Source: an uncultured Bacilli bacterium (lineage in GTDB: Bacteria; Bacillota_I; Bacilli_A; RF39; UBA660). From it: a stretch of DNA of 64,000 nucleotides. The position numbers were made by a program, and so were the translations under genes. Position 1 is the stretch's first letter. The number at the start of each line of letters is the position of its first letter. Shown in pieces: positions 18,470-27,342 of this stretch. Under the pieces are notes generated by a model. It was not told the origin of the DNA. It was given only the letters and a program-made list of their open reading frames with translations, and searched no databases. Location: the NCBI GenBank assembly GCA_934119955.1, contig CAKOSZ010000005.1, positions 57,175 to 121,174 of the forward strand, written 5' to 3'.

Positions 18470-20278
18470 ATGAAAAAAATAACTATGTTTATAATTATGT
18501 TAATAGGCTTAACATTTAGTTTAAGTATAATGAATGTTAATGCTGCACCTAGTACTATTCAAACAGTTGAAAAGTCTAAGATGTATTATTTTAGTGAAAA
18601 GAATAAAAGTGATTATATTAATGGATACAACTTTTATCGTAAGGAGTTAACTGATGGCTCTCTTGCATATTGTGCTAGTAATATAAATACCAAAGTACCT
18701 GCTGGTGTGACTTTAAGTCTTAAAGGTGAAAACCAAGATATGGGATTAAACTATATTATTCAAAATGGTTATCCTAATAAAAGTTTTACTGGTGATGGGA
18801 AAAAAGATTATTATATTACTCAGGCTACTATTTGGGCATATTATGATGCAACTTGTGGAAGTAGTAACTGGAAGAAAAATACTTTTACTAGCTCTTCAAC
18901 TGGTATGAAAAAGTATGTTTATACATTATTACAAGAAGCATTAAATGCTAGAAATACATCATATCCTACACCAAGTATGTCACTTGTATATTTAGATAAA
19001 AGTTTAACTTTAAAAAATGGATATTTTGTATCTAATCCAGTAAAAGTAAATTTAACTAATACAACAGGTGTTTATACTGTTAATTTAGAAAATGCACCTA
19101 CTGGTACAGTTATTAAAGATAAAAACGGAAATGTTAAAACTTCATTTAATAATGGAGAAGAATTTGTTTTATATGTACCATCTAGTGCTATTTCAACTTT
19201 AAAAGGTGAAGTTAAAGTAAAAGTTTTATCAGTTGGCTTAGTTAAGAAAACATATATTTATACAATTAATAATAAAAAATATCAAGATATTATTCCAAGA
19301 GAATATGAAGAAAAAACTGATTTAAGTGAAGTTTTAGTATTTAATTATGAAAAAGAACCAAATAAAGTAAAAATTAGTAAACAAGATATTACTACTAAAA
19401 AAGAACTACCAGGAGCAACTCTTGTTGTTAAAGATAAAGATGGTAAAGAAATAGATAAATGGGTATCAACTAATGAACCACATTATATTGAAAATTTAAA
19501 ACCAGGTAAATATACTTTAACTGAGGAAATTGCCCCAAATGGATATGTTTTAAGTAAAGAAACAGTTACCTTTTCTGTAAAAGATGATGGAAGCGTTACC
19601 GAAGTAGTTATGTATAATACAAAAAAAGAAGTAACAAAATTAAAAATTAGTAAACAAGATATTACAACTAAGAAAGAATTACCCGGAGCAACACTTATTT
19701 TAAAAAATAAAAATGATAAAGAAATAGACAAATGGGTATCAACTAATGAACCACATTATATTGAAGGATTAGAAGCAGGAGAATATAGTCTAACCGAAAT
19801 AATTGCTCCAAATGGATATGTTTTAAGTAAAGAAACAATTAAATTTATTCTTGAAGCAAATGGTAGTGTTAAAGAGGTAGTTATGTATAATACTAAAACA
19901 ACAATTGTTAAAATTAGTAAACAAGATGTAACTACTAAGAAAGAACTACCAGGAGCAACCCTTGTTGTTAAAGATAAAGATGATAAAGAAGTAGACAAAT
20001 GGGTATCAACTAATGAACCACATTATATTGAAGGATTAGAAGCAGGAGAATATACCTTAACTGAGGTAATTGCCCCAGATGGATATGTTTTAAGTGAAGA
20101 AACAATTAAATTTACAGTTAAAGCCGATGGTAGTGTTACCGAAGTAGTTATGTATAATACCTTATATGAAGTACCTATAACAGATTTAAATGTAAATCAA
20201 ACATTAATGATAATTGCAGCAGTACTAGTTTTAATGGGAACAGGATTGGTTGTATATTATGCAAAATTCTCAAAATAA
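18470..20278 (+). CDS. Surface adhesin with TQXA thioester domain and three SpaA-like repeats
   Basis: A 602-residue secreted, wall-anchored protein. A signal peptide ends near NVNAAPS (25-28). The thioester domain has Cys68 (AYCAS) and Gln118 in ITQATIW, the residues that form the internal Cys-Gln thioester and can bind host or surface amines. Three ~87-residue Cna-B/SpaA modules follow, each starting KISKQD(I/V)TTKKELPGA with the isopeptide lysine and containing a glutamate before IAPxGYVLS. The C-terminus is a helix with a basic end. The expected LPxTG is replaced by VPITD. Start chosen at 18470 after TTAGGGGG. The sortase gene overlaps its 3-prime end. Confidence 0.88.
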   Translation: MKKITMFIIMLIGLTFSLSIMNVNAAPSTIQTVEKSKMYYFSEKNKSDYINGYNFYRKELTDGSLAYCASNINTKVPAGVTLSLKGENQDMGLNYIIQNGYPNKSFTGDGKKDYYITQATIWAYYDATCGSSNWKKNTFTSSSTGMKKYVYTLLQEALNARNTSYPTPSMSLVYLDKSLTLKNGYFVSNPVKVNLTNTTGVYTVNLENAPTGTVIKDKNGNVKTSFNNGEEFVLYVPSSAISTLKGEVKVKVLSVGLVKKTYIYTINNKKYQDIIPREYEEKTDLSEVLVFNYEKEPNKVKISKQDITTKKELPGATLVVKDKDGKEIDKWVSTNEPHYIENLKPGKYTLTEEIAPNGYVLSKETVTFSVKDDGSVTEVVMYNTKKEVTKLKISKQDITTKKELPGATLILKNKNDKEIDKWVSTNEPHYIEGLEAGEYSLTEIIAPNGYVLSKETIKFILEANGSVKEVVMYNTKTTIVKISKQDVTTKKELPGATLVVKDKDDKEVDKWVSTNEPHYIEGLEAGEYTLTEVIAPDGYVLSEETIKFTVKADGSVTEVVMYNTLYEVPITDLNVNQTLMIIAAVLVLMGTGLVVYYAKFSK

Positions 20279-20912
20279 AATTATTGTAGTAATTGGTACT
20301 TTGCTAATAGTATCAGGAATTATGATTTTATCAAGTAATTATTTTAATGAAAAACTAGGAAATGCATATAGCCATATGAATAGTTTATTACTTGCAAATG
20401 AGGAAATAGTTGAATTGCCAGATGAAGTAGACAACGTAGATGAGTCTACTTCTTTAATAAAAAAAGAGGAAGAGACAAAGGTTTATGTTGATCCTTATGA
20501 AAAATATTATATTGGTAGTCTAGAAATACCAAAAATTAATTTAAATAAAGGTTTTACATCTATGGATTCTCCTTATAACTCTGTAAATAAAAATATAGAA
20601 GTTGTTAAGAAATCCTCTTATCCTGATAAAGAAAAAGGAAACTTCATTTTAGCAGCTCATTCAGGTAATAGTTATTTGGCTTATTTTAGAAATCTTTATC
20701 AATTAACAATTGGTGACAAGGCTTATGTAAATTATAAAAATAAAAAATATACATATAAAATAGTAAATATTTATGAACAAGAAAAAACAGGTAAAATAGC
20801 AATTTATCGTGATTTAGATAAAAATACTTTAACCTTAATTACTTGTACTAAAAATAGTCATACTAAACAAACAATTTATATTTTAGAACTTGAAAGTGTT
20901 ATTAATATCTAA
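20259..20912 (+). CDS. Sortase dedicated to the adjacent thioester adhesin
   Basis: A 217-residue membrane-anchored transpeptidase. It has an N-terminal helix (8-25), a linker rich in Glu, Asp and Lys, then the sortase core. His134 lies in ILAAHSGNS and Cys196 in LTLITCTKN. The third catalytic residue, normally Arg about nine residues after Cys, is not visible: the segment reads SHTKQTIYILE, so Lys203 is the nearest basic residue. The gene overlaps the adhesin by 20 bases, a strong sign that the adhesin is its substrate. Class is uncertain (class D/F-like by size). Confidence 0.85.
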   Translation: MQNSQNKIIVVIGTLLIVSGIMILSSNYFNEKLGNAYSHMNSLLLANEEIVELPDEVDNVDESTSLIKKEEETKVYVDPYEKYYIGSLEIPKINLNKGFTSMDSPYNSVNKNIEVVKKSSYPDKEKGNFILAAHSGNSYLAYFRNLYQLTIGDKAYVNYKNKKYTYKIVNIYEQEKTGKIAIYRDLDKNTLTLITCTKNSHTKQTIYILELESVINI

Positions 20913-20933
20913 AAAAGATGGGGGGTGGATATA

Positions 20934-22283
20934 ATGATACAAGTAAGTATTTTTGAACAAATAGAAATGTTTTTCAATATATTTATACATTTACAAAATA
21001 AGTTTATTTTACTAGGAATTACATTTTTCTTATTACTAATAATGATTTTAGCAAGCAAATTTAAAAATAAGAAAATAACTAAGATAATTTGTTTTTTAAC
21101 TTATTTAAGTATTATTTCTTATTTAGTGTATAAATATCATTTAGAAATATTAAACTTATTAGATTATTTAATGGATAATATTACATTTTTGTTGTTTTTT
21201 CCAAATTTAGCAGTTTATATTTTGGTTTTAATACTTGTTAATTTCTTGGTCATTAAATCCATTTTCTCTTTAAAAAATAAAAAGTTAGAAAAAATTATTA
21301 ATATATCTTTCTTTATGATATTTAATATAATTTTCTATTTAATAGTTAATAATATTATTGAAAACAATATCAATGTATATGAACAATTAAGTATTTATAC
21401 TAATAATGAATTATTAAATTTAATTGGTTTAAATATGAAATTATTTTTAATCTGGATTTTAGTTATTTTAGTTATTAATTTAATTAATTATTTAATAGTT
21501 AAATTAGATAATAAAAAATATGCTAATAATAATTTAACTTTAACAGTACCTGAAAGTAATGAATTAGATGCTGCTAATTTTATAAATAGTACTACTAGTG
21601 ATAACTATAATATATATAATGATTATTTAGATATTGTTCCGGTTAAGAAAAAAGTATATAAAGAAGTTGTGCCTGAAATAACGAATGATGTTAGTCATGA
21701 AATTATAAAAGAAACAACCAGTGATAATACTAATGATACTTCTAATATAGAAAAACCAGTTTTAACATTTTCAAATGAAGAAGTTAATAGTATTTTAGAT
21801 AATATTTATAATAAAGAAGATAATTTAAATAAAAATGATTATTTAGATAACAAAGAACTTGCAAACAATCTTGATTTATTAGAAGAAGATATTGATAAAG
21901 ATAATTCTTTCTTAATGCCTACTCTTGATGAATTATTAAATAATAGTATAAAACATGATTATAAATTAGATATACAAGAAATACCTGAACTTGATAATAA
22001 TAAATATATAAATAATGAAACTGAGGTTGACTTAAAATCATATGATGATATTTTTTCAAATTATAAATCTAATATTAATTATCAAGATGATATGGATAAT
22101 GTATTTACTAGTAATTCTAATTATTTAGATAATATTTTATATGATGTTGAAAAATTAAGAAATAATACATGTGATAAGTTACAAATAGAAGAAGTATATA
22201 ATAAAATTAAATTAAATCATGATAATTTAAGTTTAAATGATTATAATTATTTAATTAATCGTTTATTAGAAATAAAAAAATAA
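20934..22283 (+). CDS. Polytopic membrane protein with long acidic Asn/Asp-rich tail
   Basis: A 449-residue protein of unknown function. About five hydrophobic segments occupy residues 1-195. The remaining ~250 residues are hydrophilic, very rich in Asn, Asp, Glu and Leu, with repeated patterns such as LDNIYNKEDN and NNSIKHDYK, and are probably cytoplasmic. It starts after GGGGGTGGAT, 21 bases past the sortase stop, and ends the operon. The context suggests a role in assembly or localisation of the adhesin/sortase system, but nothing in the sequence proves this. The Asn/Asp bias partly reflects genome composition. Confidence 0.6.
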   Translation: MIQVSIFEQIEMFFNIFIHLQNKFILLGITFFLLLIMILASKFKNKKITKIICFLTYLSIISYLVYKYHLEILNLLDYLMDNITFLLFFPNLAVYILVLILVNFLVIKSIFSLKNKKLEKIINISFFMIFNIIFYLIVNNIIENNINVYEQLSIYTNNELLNLIGLNMKLFLIWILVILVINLINYLIVKLDNKKYANNNLTLTVPESNELDAANFINSTTSDNYNIYNDYLDIVPVKKKVYKEVVPEITNDVSHEIIKETTSDNTNDTSNIEKPVLTFSNEEVNSILDNIYNKEDNLNKNDYLDNKELANNLDLLEEDIDKDNSFLMPTLDELLNNSIKHDYKLDIQEIPELDNNKYINNETEVDLKSYDDIFSNYKSNINYQDDMDNVFTSNSNYLDNILYDVEKLRNNTCDKLQIEEVYNKIKLNHDNLSLNDYNYLINRLLEIKK

Positions 22284-22314
22284 AGGTAATTTGATTAATT
22301 CGTTTTACCTTTTT
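22282..22314. terminator. Convergent terminator
   Basis: AAAGGTAA pairs with TTACCTTT across a 15-base loop, followed by T. It lies between the acidic membrane protein and the minus-strand CmpB-like gene. Confidence 0.7.
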
Positions 22315-22813
22315 TTATTTTTTTAAAAATTACTAAACAAGTATCAATTACTAAAATTATAAGAATTATAATAGATACTTTGTTTGGTATTTTTTTAATA
22401 ATATTTTTGTCAAAAAATGGATGTAAAAAATAAACAGTTATTAAAGTTAATATTCCCCAGTACAATGCATAGTCTAGACAAATATATTTACCAAAATGGA
22501 ATTTGTGTTTGGTATAATTCCATTTATCAATATTTAAAAATAAATGAATTAGATTGCCACCAATAAACTCTATGGTTGTTGTTATAATAATAAATATTAA
22601 ATATAATAATACTATTTTAAGAAATATATTTGGTATTAAATCATTTATCTTATTAAATACAATAATACATGGTAATTGACCAAATCCATAGACAAGTGTA
22701 TAAGGACCATAAAAGATACCACTATGTTTATTGTCATTACATACTTTGTAAACTACACTTTCTAAAATAAATCCAAGTAGGGAATAAAACATTATTAAGT
22801 TAAAATAATACAT
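22295..22813 (-). CDS. CmpB-type putative ABC transporter membrane protein (PF06541-like)
   Basis: A 172-residue membrane protein with about five helices. The family pattern is clear: SLLGFILESVVYK, SGIFYGPYTLVYGFG, TTIEFIGGN and WNYTKHKFHFGKYICLDYALYWG. The family is named after a putative ABC transporter but its function is unknown. The start at 22813 follows AGGTGAT. A paralogue sits at 49439-50161, so the genome keeps at least two. It is transcribed toward the adhesin operon and away from glmS. Confidence 0.75.
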   Translation of the reverse strand: MYYFNLIMFYSLLGFILESVVYKVCNDNKHSGIFYGPYTLVYGFGQLPCIIVFNKINDLIPNIFLKIVLLYLIFIIITTTIEFIGGNLIHLFLNIDKWNYTKHKFHFGKYICLDYALYWGILTLITVYFLHPFFDKNIIKKIPNKVSIIILIILVIDTCLVIFKKIKKGKTN

Positions 22814-22853
22814 ATATCACCTGTTAAATATATGTAAATTTTTTTAAAATATT

Positions 22854-22882
22854 TGTCTTTTTCATTTAAATAGTATAAAATA
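22854..22882 (+). promoter_or_regulatory. Sigma-A promoter of glmS
   Basis: TTGTCT (22854-22859), 17-base spacer, TAAAAT (22877-22882). Transcription would start about 35 bases before the ribozyme cleavage site. Confidence 0.75.
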
Positions 22883-22920
22883 TTAATATAAAGTTATCAT
22901 ATATGGAGGTACTTGTGATA

Positions 22921-23012
22921 ATTTAGCGCCAGAACTTAGGTTGACGAGGTTTAATGTTATCGAATTATCGGCGGATGCATTAACGGGTGGTACTCGTAAG
23001 ATATATTACAAA
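22921..23012 (+). ncRNA. glmS ribozyme (glucosamine-6-phosphate activated)
   Basis: The leader of glmS contains the conserved glmS ribozyme core: AGCGCCAGAAC at 22925-22935, GTTGACGAGG at 22940-22949, TATCGAATTATCGGCGGATG around 22959-22978, and AACGGGTGG at 22982-22990. By analogy self-cleavage falls between A22925 and G22926, triggered by glucosamine-6-phosphate, and it destabilises the mRNA when the product is plentiful. The right end is approximate because the P3/P4 hairpins are short and AT-rich here. Confidence 0.93.
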
Positions 23013-23062
23013 AAATAAAATTAAAATTATAACAAAGAATATATCAACCATAAAGGAGATTT

Positions 23063-24835
23063 ATGTGTGGAATTATAGGATATAATGGATCTAAAAATAG
23101 TATTCCTATTTTGATTCAAGGTTTAAAAAAATTAGAATATAGAGGATATGATTCAAGTGGAATAGCATATTTTCTAGATGGAAAAGTTAAAATATATAAA
23201 GAAAAAGGAAGAATAGAAGAATTAGAAAAAATATTAGTTCCAGATAATTCAACAATTGGAATAGGTCATACAAGATGGGCAACCCATGGTAAGCCAAGTC
23301 AAACAAATGCACATCCGCATAAAGTTGGAAATGTAACCTTAGTTCATAATGGAATAATTGAAAATTATCAAGAATTAAAAGAAGAATTATTAAAGAAAGG
23401 TTATACTTTTAAAACGGAAACTGATACTGAGGTAGCAACTGCCTTAATAGATGATTTAATCAAGAATAAAGAAAGTATTATAGATGGTCTTTCTAAATTA
23501 AGAAGTCTTATAAAAGGAAGTTATGCTTTTGCTATTTTATTTGATTTTGATCCTGATAATATATATGCTCTTAGATGTGAAAGTCCATTAATTGTGGCTG
23601 AAAGTAATATAGGTAACTTTATAGCCTCAGACATCCCAGCAATTTTAGAATATACCAAGAATTATTATTTAATAGATGATGCCATTGTTGTTCTTGGTAA
23701 AGATAAAATTAAATTTTATTTAGATAATAAAGAAATTCAAAAAGAAATGTTAACTTTTAATCATGATATAGATTCAGCCACTAAGGGTGGATATAGTCAT
23801 TATATGTTGAAAGAAATAAATGAAGAACCAGAATTAGTAGAAAAGTATCTTACTTATTATTTAAATAATTTAGAACTTATTCCAGATATTAATAAGTATA
23901 AGAAAATATTTATTGTTGCTTGTGGTTCGGCTTATCATGCTAGTTTAATAGGATCATATTTGATTGAAAAATATTTAAATATAGAAACCAAGGTTGAACT
24001 TGCTAGTGAATTTCGTTATAAAAAGAATTTTTTAACTAAGGATAGTTTAGTAATCTTAGTTTCTCAATCAGGAGAAACTGCTGATACTATTGCTTCTTTA
24101 AGACTTGTAAAAGAAAACAAAGTAGCAACTCTTGGAATTGTTAATGTAGTAGGTTCAACAATTGCCAGGGAAAGTGATAAAGTAATTTATATAAATGCCG
24201 GGTGTGAAATAGCTGTTGCAACTACCAAAGCTTTTGCTTTACAAGTATTAACATTTAGTATGTTAGTATATAAAGAATTAATAAATACTAATCATGAATT
24301 AAGTAAAAAAGTATTAAATGATTATAACAAATTAAAAGAAGAAATTAAAAATCTTATTAATCTAGATTATAAACATATGGTAGATAAAATTAGCAAACAT
24401 AAAGATGTATTTTTTATAGGAAGACTAATAGACTATTACTTAGCCTTAGAAGGCTCTTTAAAACTAAAAGAAATTTCTTATATACATTCTGAAACATATG
24501 CAGCAGGTGAACTAAAACACGGAACTATTTCCTTAATAGAAAATGATACCCCAGTTATTAGTATTTTAACCGATTTAAGTATTTATGAAAAAACAGTTAG
24601 TAATATCAAAGAAGTTAAGGCAAGGGGAGCTTACTCCTTAGTTATTAAAAGAAAAGGTATTAATATAGCAAGTGATGTTTATGATGACTTAATTGAGATT
24701 GAAGATTTAAGTGATTTGGTAACTTCTGTTTTAACAGTTATTCCTTTACAATTATTAGCATATCATGTTGCTTATAATTTAGGATATGATATAGATAAGC
24801 CAAGAAATCTTGCTAAAAGTGTAACCGTAGAATAA
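23063..24835 (+). CDS. glmS: Glutamine-fructose-6-phosphate aminotransferase (isomerizing)
   Basis: A 590-residue enzyme that makes glucosamine-6-phosphate from fructose-6-phosphate and glutamine, the entry to peptidoglycan amino sugars. MCGIIGYNG supplies the N-terminal nucleophile Cys after Met removal. HTRWATHGKPS and NAHPH mark the glutaminase domain. Two SIS domains follow, with SQSGETADT and SETYAAGELKHG. The C-terminus KPRNLAKSVTVE is the usual channel-forming tail. Expression is controlled by the ribozyme just upstream; AAGGAG precedes the ATG. Confidence 0.97.
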   Translation: MCGIIGYNGSKNSIPILIQGLKKLEYRGYDSSGIAYFLDGKVKIYKEKGRIEELEKILVPDNSTIGIGHTRWATHGKPSQTNAHPHKVGNVTLVHNGIIENYQELKEELLKKGYTFKTETDTEVATALIDDLIKNKESIIDGLSKLRSLIKGSYAFAILFDFDPDNIYALRCESPLIVAESNIGNFIASDIPAILEYTKNYYLIDDAIVVLGKDKIKFYLDNKEIQKEMLTFNHDIDSATKGGYSHYMLKEINEEPELVEKYLTYYLNNLELIPDINKYKKIFIVACGSAYHASLIGSYLIEKYLNIETKVELASEFRYKKNFLTKDSLVILVSQSGETADTIASLRLVKENKVATLGIVNVVGSTIARESDKVIYINAGCEIAVATTKAFALQVLTFSMLVYKELINTNHELSKKVLNDYNKLKEEIKNLINLDYKHMVDKISKHKDVFFIGRLIDYYLALEGSLKLKEISYIHSETYAAGELKHGTISLIENDTPVISILTDLSIYEKTVSNIKEVKARGAYSLVIKRKGINIASDVYDDLIEIEDLSDLVTSVLTVIPLQLLAYHVAYNLGYDIDKPRNLAKSVTVE

Positions 24836-24841
24836 AAAAAT

Positions 24842-24877
24842 AAACTATTAGATTTTAAATAATTTAATAGTTTTTTT
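24842..24877 (+). terminator. glmS terminator
   Basis: AAACTATTA and TAATAGTTT form a 9-bp stem with a 14-base loop, followed by T. Confidence 0.8.
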
Positions 24878-24918
24878 CAAAAAATAAATTCTTTCTAATT
24901 TACTAAAACAACATTTTT

Positions 24919-24927
24919 TGATATAAT
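24919..24927 (+). promoter_or_regulatory. Extended -10 promoter of recG
   Basis: TGATATAAT at 24919-24927, 20 bases before the recG start; no -35 recognised. Confidence 0.6.
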
Positions 24928-24947
24928 ATGCTAGAAGCGAGGTTGAA

Positions 24948-26954
24948 ATGGAACTAAAAGATGTAAAAGGTATTGGAACAAAAAGCGTGTCTTTATTAAA
25001 TAAATTAGGAATATTTAGTGTATTAGATTTAATTACTTATTATCCAGTTAGATATGATGTATTAAAACAAACAAATTTTAATAACTTAGATAGTGATATG
25101 AAAGTAATTGTTGATGGTAAAGTTGAATCAATTCCATTGGTAATTAGAATTAAATCAGGTCTTAATAAAATGAATTTTCGTTTATCAACTAATGATAGAA
25201 TATTTGGAGTATCAATTTTTAATCGAGCATTTATGAAACAACATTTATCAATAGGGAGTAATGTAATTGTAATTGGAAAATATGATAAAGTAAAAAATGT
25301 TATAACAGCAAGTGATATAAAAATAGGAAGATTAGGTAATTCAGTTAAAATAGAACCAATTTATCATTTGACAAGTGGAATTACTTCTAAAAATATTTCA
25401 ACATATGTAAATATGGCTCTTTTACAGTTAGGTCATGATGTAGATGATTTAATACCTTCTTATATCATGGAAAAATATCATTTTTTAAGTAAGAAAATGG
25501 CTTTAAATATAATTCATAATCCAGATAGTATTGAAAAATTAAAAAGTGCTAAGATAAGACTTAAATATGAAGAATTATTTGCTTTCATGTTTAAAATAAA
25601 TTATTTAAAAAGAGAAAATACTAAGTTAGATGGTATTAAAAGAAAAATTTATAAAAAAGATATTACAAATATTTGTAAGATGTTGCCATTTGTTCTTACA
25701 AACGATCAATTGAAAGTAATTGAAGAAATTAGAGTTGATATGAATAGTAGTAAAAGAATGAATCGTTTAGTTCAAGGTGATGTTGGATCCGGAAAAACAA
25801 TTGTTAGTTTAATTGCTATGTATATGAATAAATTAAGCGGTTTTCAAAGTGCTTTAATGGTTCCAACGGAAATACTTGCTAACCAGCATTATTTAAATAT
25901 GAAAAATTTATTTGGTGATGTTGTGAAAGTAGAACTATTAACAGGATCAACTTCTAAAAAAGAAAAAAATAGAATTTATGAAGGTTTAATTGATGGAACA
26001 ATTGATATGGTAGTAGGAACTCATGCATTAATTCAAGATGATGTTAAGTATAATAATTTAGGACTTGTCGTAACTGATGAACAGCATAGATTTGGAGTTA
26101 ATCAAAGAGATAATTTGAAAAATAAAGGTTTAATGCCAGATGTTTTGTATATGAGTGCGACTCCAATTCCAAGAACATATGCTTTAACTATATATGGTGA
26201 TATGGATGTTTCAACTATTAAAGAAATGCCAAAAGGAAGACAAGAAATTAAAACTTATTTATTTAAAAATAATGAGATGCCAAAAGTTCTTGAAATGATG
26301 TATGATGAATTAAAAGAAAATCATCAAATATATGTAATTGCTCCTTTAATTGAAGAAAATGATACAAGTAATTTAACAAGTATAAATGAACTTAAAGATA
26401 AAATGAATGTAGCCTTTGGAAAAAAGTATAAAATTGATATTGTTCATGGCAAAATGCCAAGTAAAATGAAAGATGAAATAATGAATAAATTTAGTCACCA
26501 TGAAATTGATATTTTGATAAGCACAACAGTTATTGAAGTTGGAATTGATGTTAAAAATGCTAGTCAAATGGTTATTTTTGATGCTAATAGATTTGGTCTT
26601 TCAACTCTTCATCAGTTAAGAGGTAGAGTAGGAAGAGGGAATATAAAATCAAGTTGTTTATTAATATCAGATACAGATACTAAACGACTTCAAATTTTAT
26701 CTTCTACTAGTGATGGTTTTAAATTAAGTGAAGAAGATTTTAAGTTAAGAGGATCAGGTGATTTATTTGGAACTAAGCAAAGTGGAGATATGACTTTTAA
26801 AATTGCTGATATAAAAGAAGATTATAAAATACTAGTGCAAGCAAGTACTGATTCTTTGGAATTTTTAAATAATACTAAGGTTGAAGATTTAAAATTAAGA
26901 GATGAACTTATTAATAGTATAAAAAAAGAAAATTTAGAGCAAAATAAAATGTAA
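24948..26954 (+). CDS. recG: ATP-dependent DNA helicase RecG
   Basis: A 668-residue helicase that reverses stalled replication forks and branch-migrates Holliday junctions. The N-terminus has a helix-hairpin-helix-like KGIGTKSVSLLNKLGI and the YPVRYD motif, then a wedge/OB domain. Helicase motifs: GDVGSGKT (Walker A), DEQHRFGV (motif II), SATPIPRTYALT (motif III), and QLRGRVGRG (motif VI). The TRG-type C-terminal region with RGSGDLFGTKQSG is intact. AGCGAGG precedes the ATG. No gene follows in the same transcription unit. Confidence 0.97.
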   Translation: MELKDVKGIGTKSVSLLNKLGIFSVLDLITYYPVRYDVLKQTNFNNLDSDMKVIVDGKVESIPLVIRIKSGLNKMNFRLSTNDRIFGVSIFNRAFMKQHLSIGSNVIVIGKYDKVKNVITASDIKIGRLGNSVKIEPIYHLTSGITSKNISTYVNMALLQLGHDVDDLIPSYIMEKYHFLSKKMALNIIHNPDSIEKLKSAKIRLKYEELFAFMFKINYLKRENTKLDGIKRKIYKKDITNICKMLPFVLTNDQLKVIEEIRVDMNSSKRMNRLVQGDVGSGKTIVSLIAMYMNKLSGFQSALMVPTEILANQHYLNMKNLFGDVVKVELLTGSTSKKEKNRIYEGLIDGTIDMVVGTHALIQDDVKYNNLGLVVTDEQHRFGVNQRDNLKNKGLMPDVLYMSATPIPRTYALTIYGDMDVSTIKEMPKGRQEIKTYLFKNNEMPKVLEMMYDELKENHQIYVIAPLIEENDTSNLTSINELKDKMNVAFGKKYKIDIVHGKMPSKMKDEIMNKFSHHEIDILISTTVIEVGIDVKNASQMVIFDANRFGLSTLHQLRGRVGRGNIKSSCLLISDTDTKRLQILSSTSDGFKLSEEDFKLRGSGDLFGTKQSGDMTFKIADIKEDYKILVQASTDSLEFLNNTKVEDLKLRDELINSIKKENLEQNKM

Positions 26955-26991
26955 AATTTAAATTAAAAACTGTCAAATTAATATTTTTATC

Positions 26992-27020
26992 TTGACTATT
27001 TATCCAATTTATAATAAGAT
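26992..27020 (+). promoter_or_regulatory. Promoter of a candidate small RNA
   Basis: TTGACT (26992-26997), 17-base spacer, TAAGAT (27015-27020). The predicted start near 27027 coincides with the first base of a hairpin. Confidence 0.5.
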
Positions 27021-27026
27021 TTATTT

Positions 27027-27116
27027 GTATGGTTAAACCATACATGCACTTCATGGTTATAGTGAGTGCATATTCAACCAAAACCCCCTGAAGAGAGCGA
27101 AAGCTCTCATTTTTTG
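27027..27116 (+). ncRNA. Candidate structured small RNA with intrinsic terminator
   Basis: No ORF of note lies here. Three hairpins follow in sequence: GTATGGT/ACCATAC (27027-27043), ATGCACT/AGTGCAT (27044-27071), and GAGAGC-GAAA-GCTCTC (27093-27108) with a GNRA loop and a T tract. Together with the upstream promoter this gives a transcript of about 90 bases. I know no family that matches. It lies between recG and an accessory gene. It could instead be a promoter-distal terminator of recG plus chance structure. Confidence 0.45.
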
Positions 27117-27180
27117 TGCCCATTTTATAAGGGTTTGTGAAGATTTATATTATTTAAAGATTAATATAATTATTGTTTTA

Positions 27181-27220
27181 GGTAAGAATTAGGTAAACTT
27201 TTTCTTACCTAAATCTTACC
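27181..27220. repeat. Inverted GGTAAGAATTAGGTAA repeat (left copy)
   Basis: GGTAAGAATTAGGTAA (27181-27196) and its near-perfect inverse TTACCTAAATCTTACC (27205-27220; one mismatch) with an 8-base spacer. Each arm is a tandem of (T/A)AGGTAA-like units. The forward arm recurs identically at 28951, on the other side of the HExxH gene. Confidence 0.75.
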
Positions 27221-27342
27221 CAAAGGTATGGATTTTATAGAAATGTGTGATATTTGTTGTTATTTATAGATTTAAAAAAAATATGTGCTCACTTCTACCA
27301 ATTTTGGTTTAAATATGATATACTTATATAGTAGGTGATAGT

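Noticed and set aside
19483..19998. Minus-strand frames opposite the SpaA repeats
   Set aside because: They mirror the repeated coding sequence and have no start signals.
26911..27123. 70-codon minus-strand frame between recG and the accessory gene
   Set aside because: It overlaps the recG end and the hairpins, has no ribosome-binding site and a low-complexity sequence.
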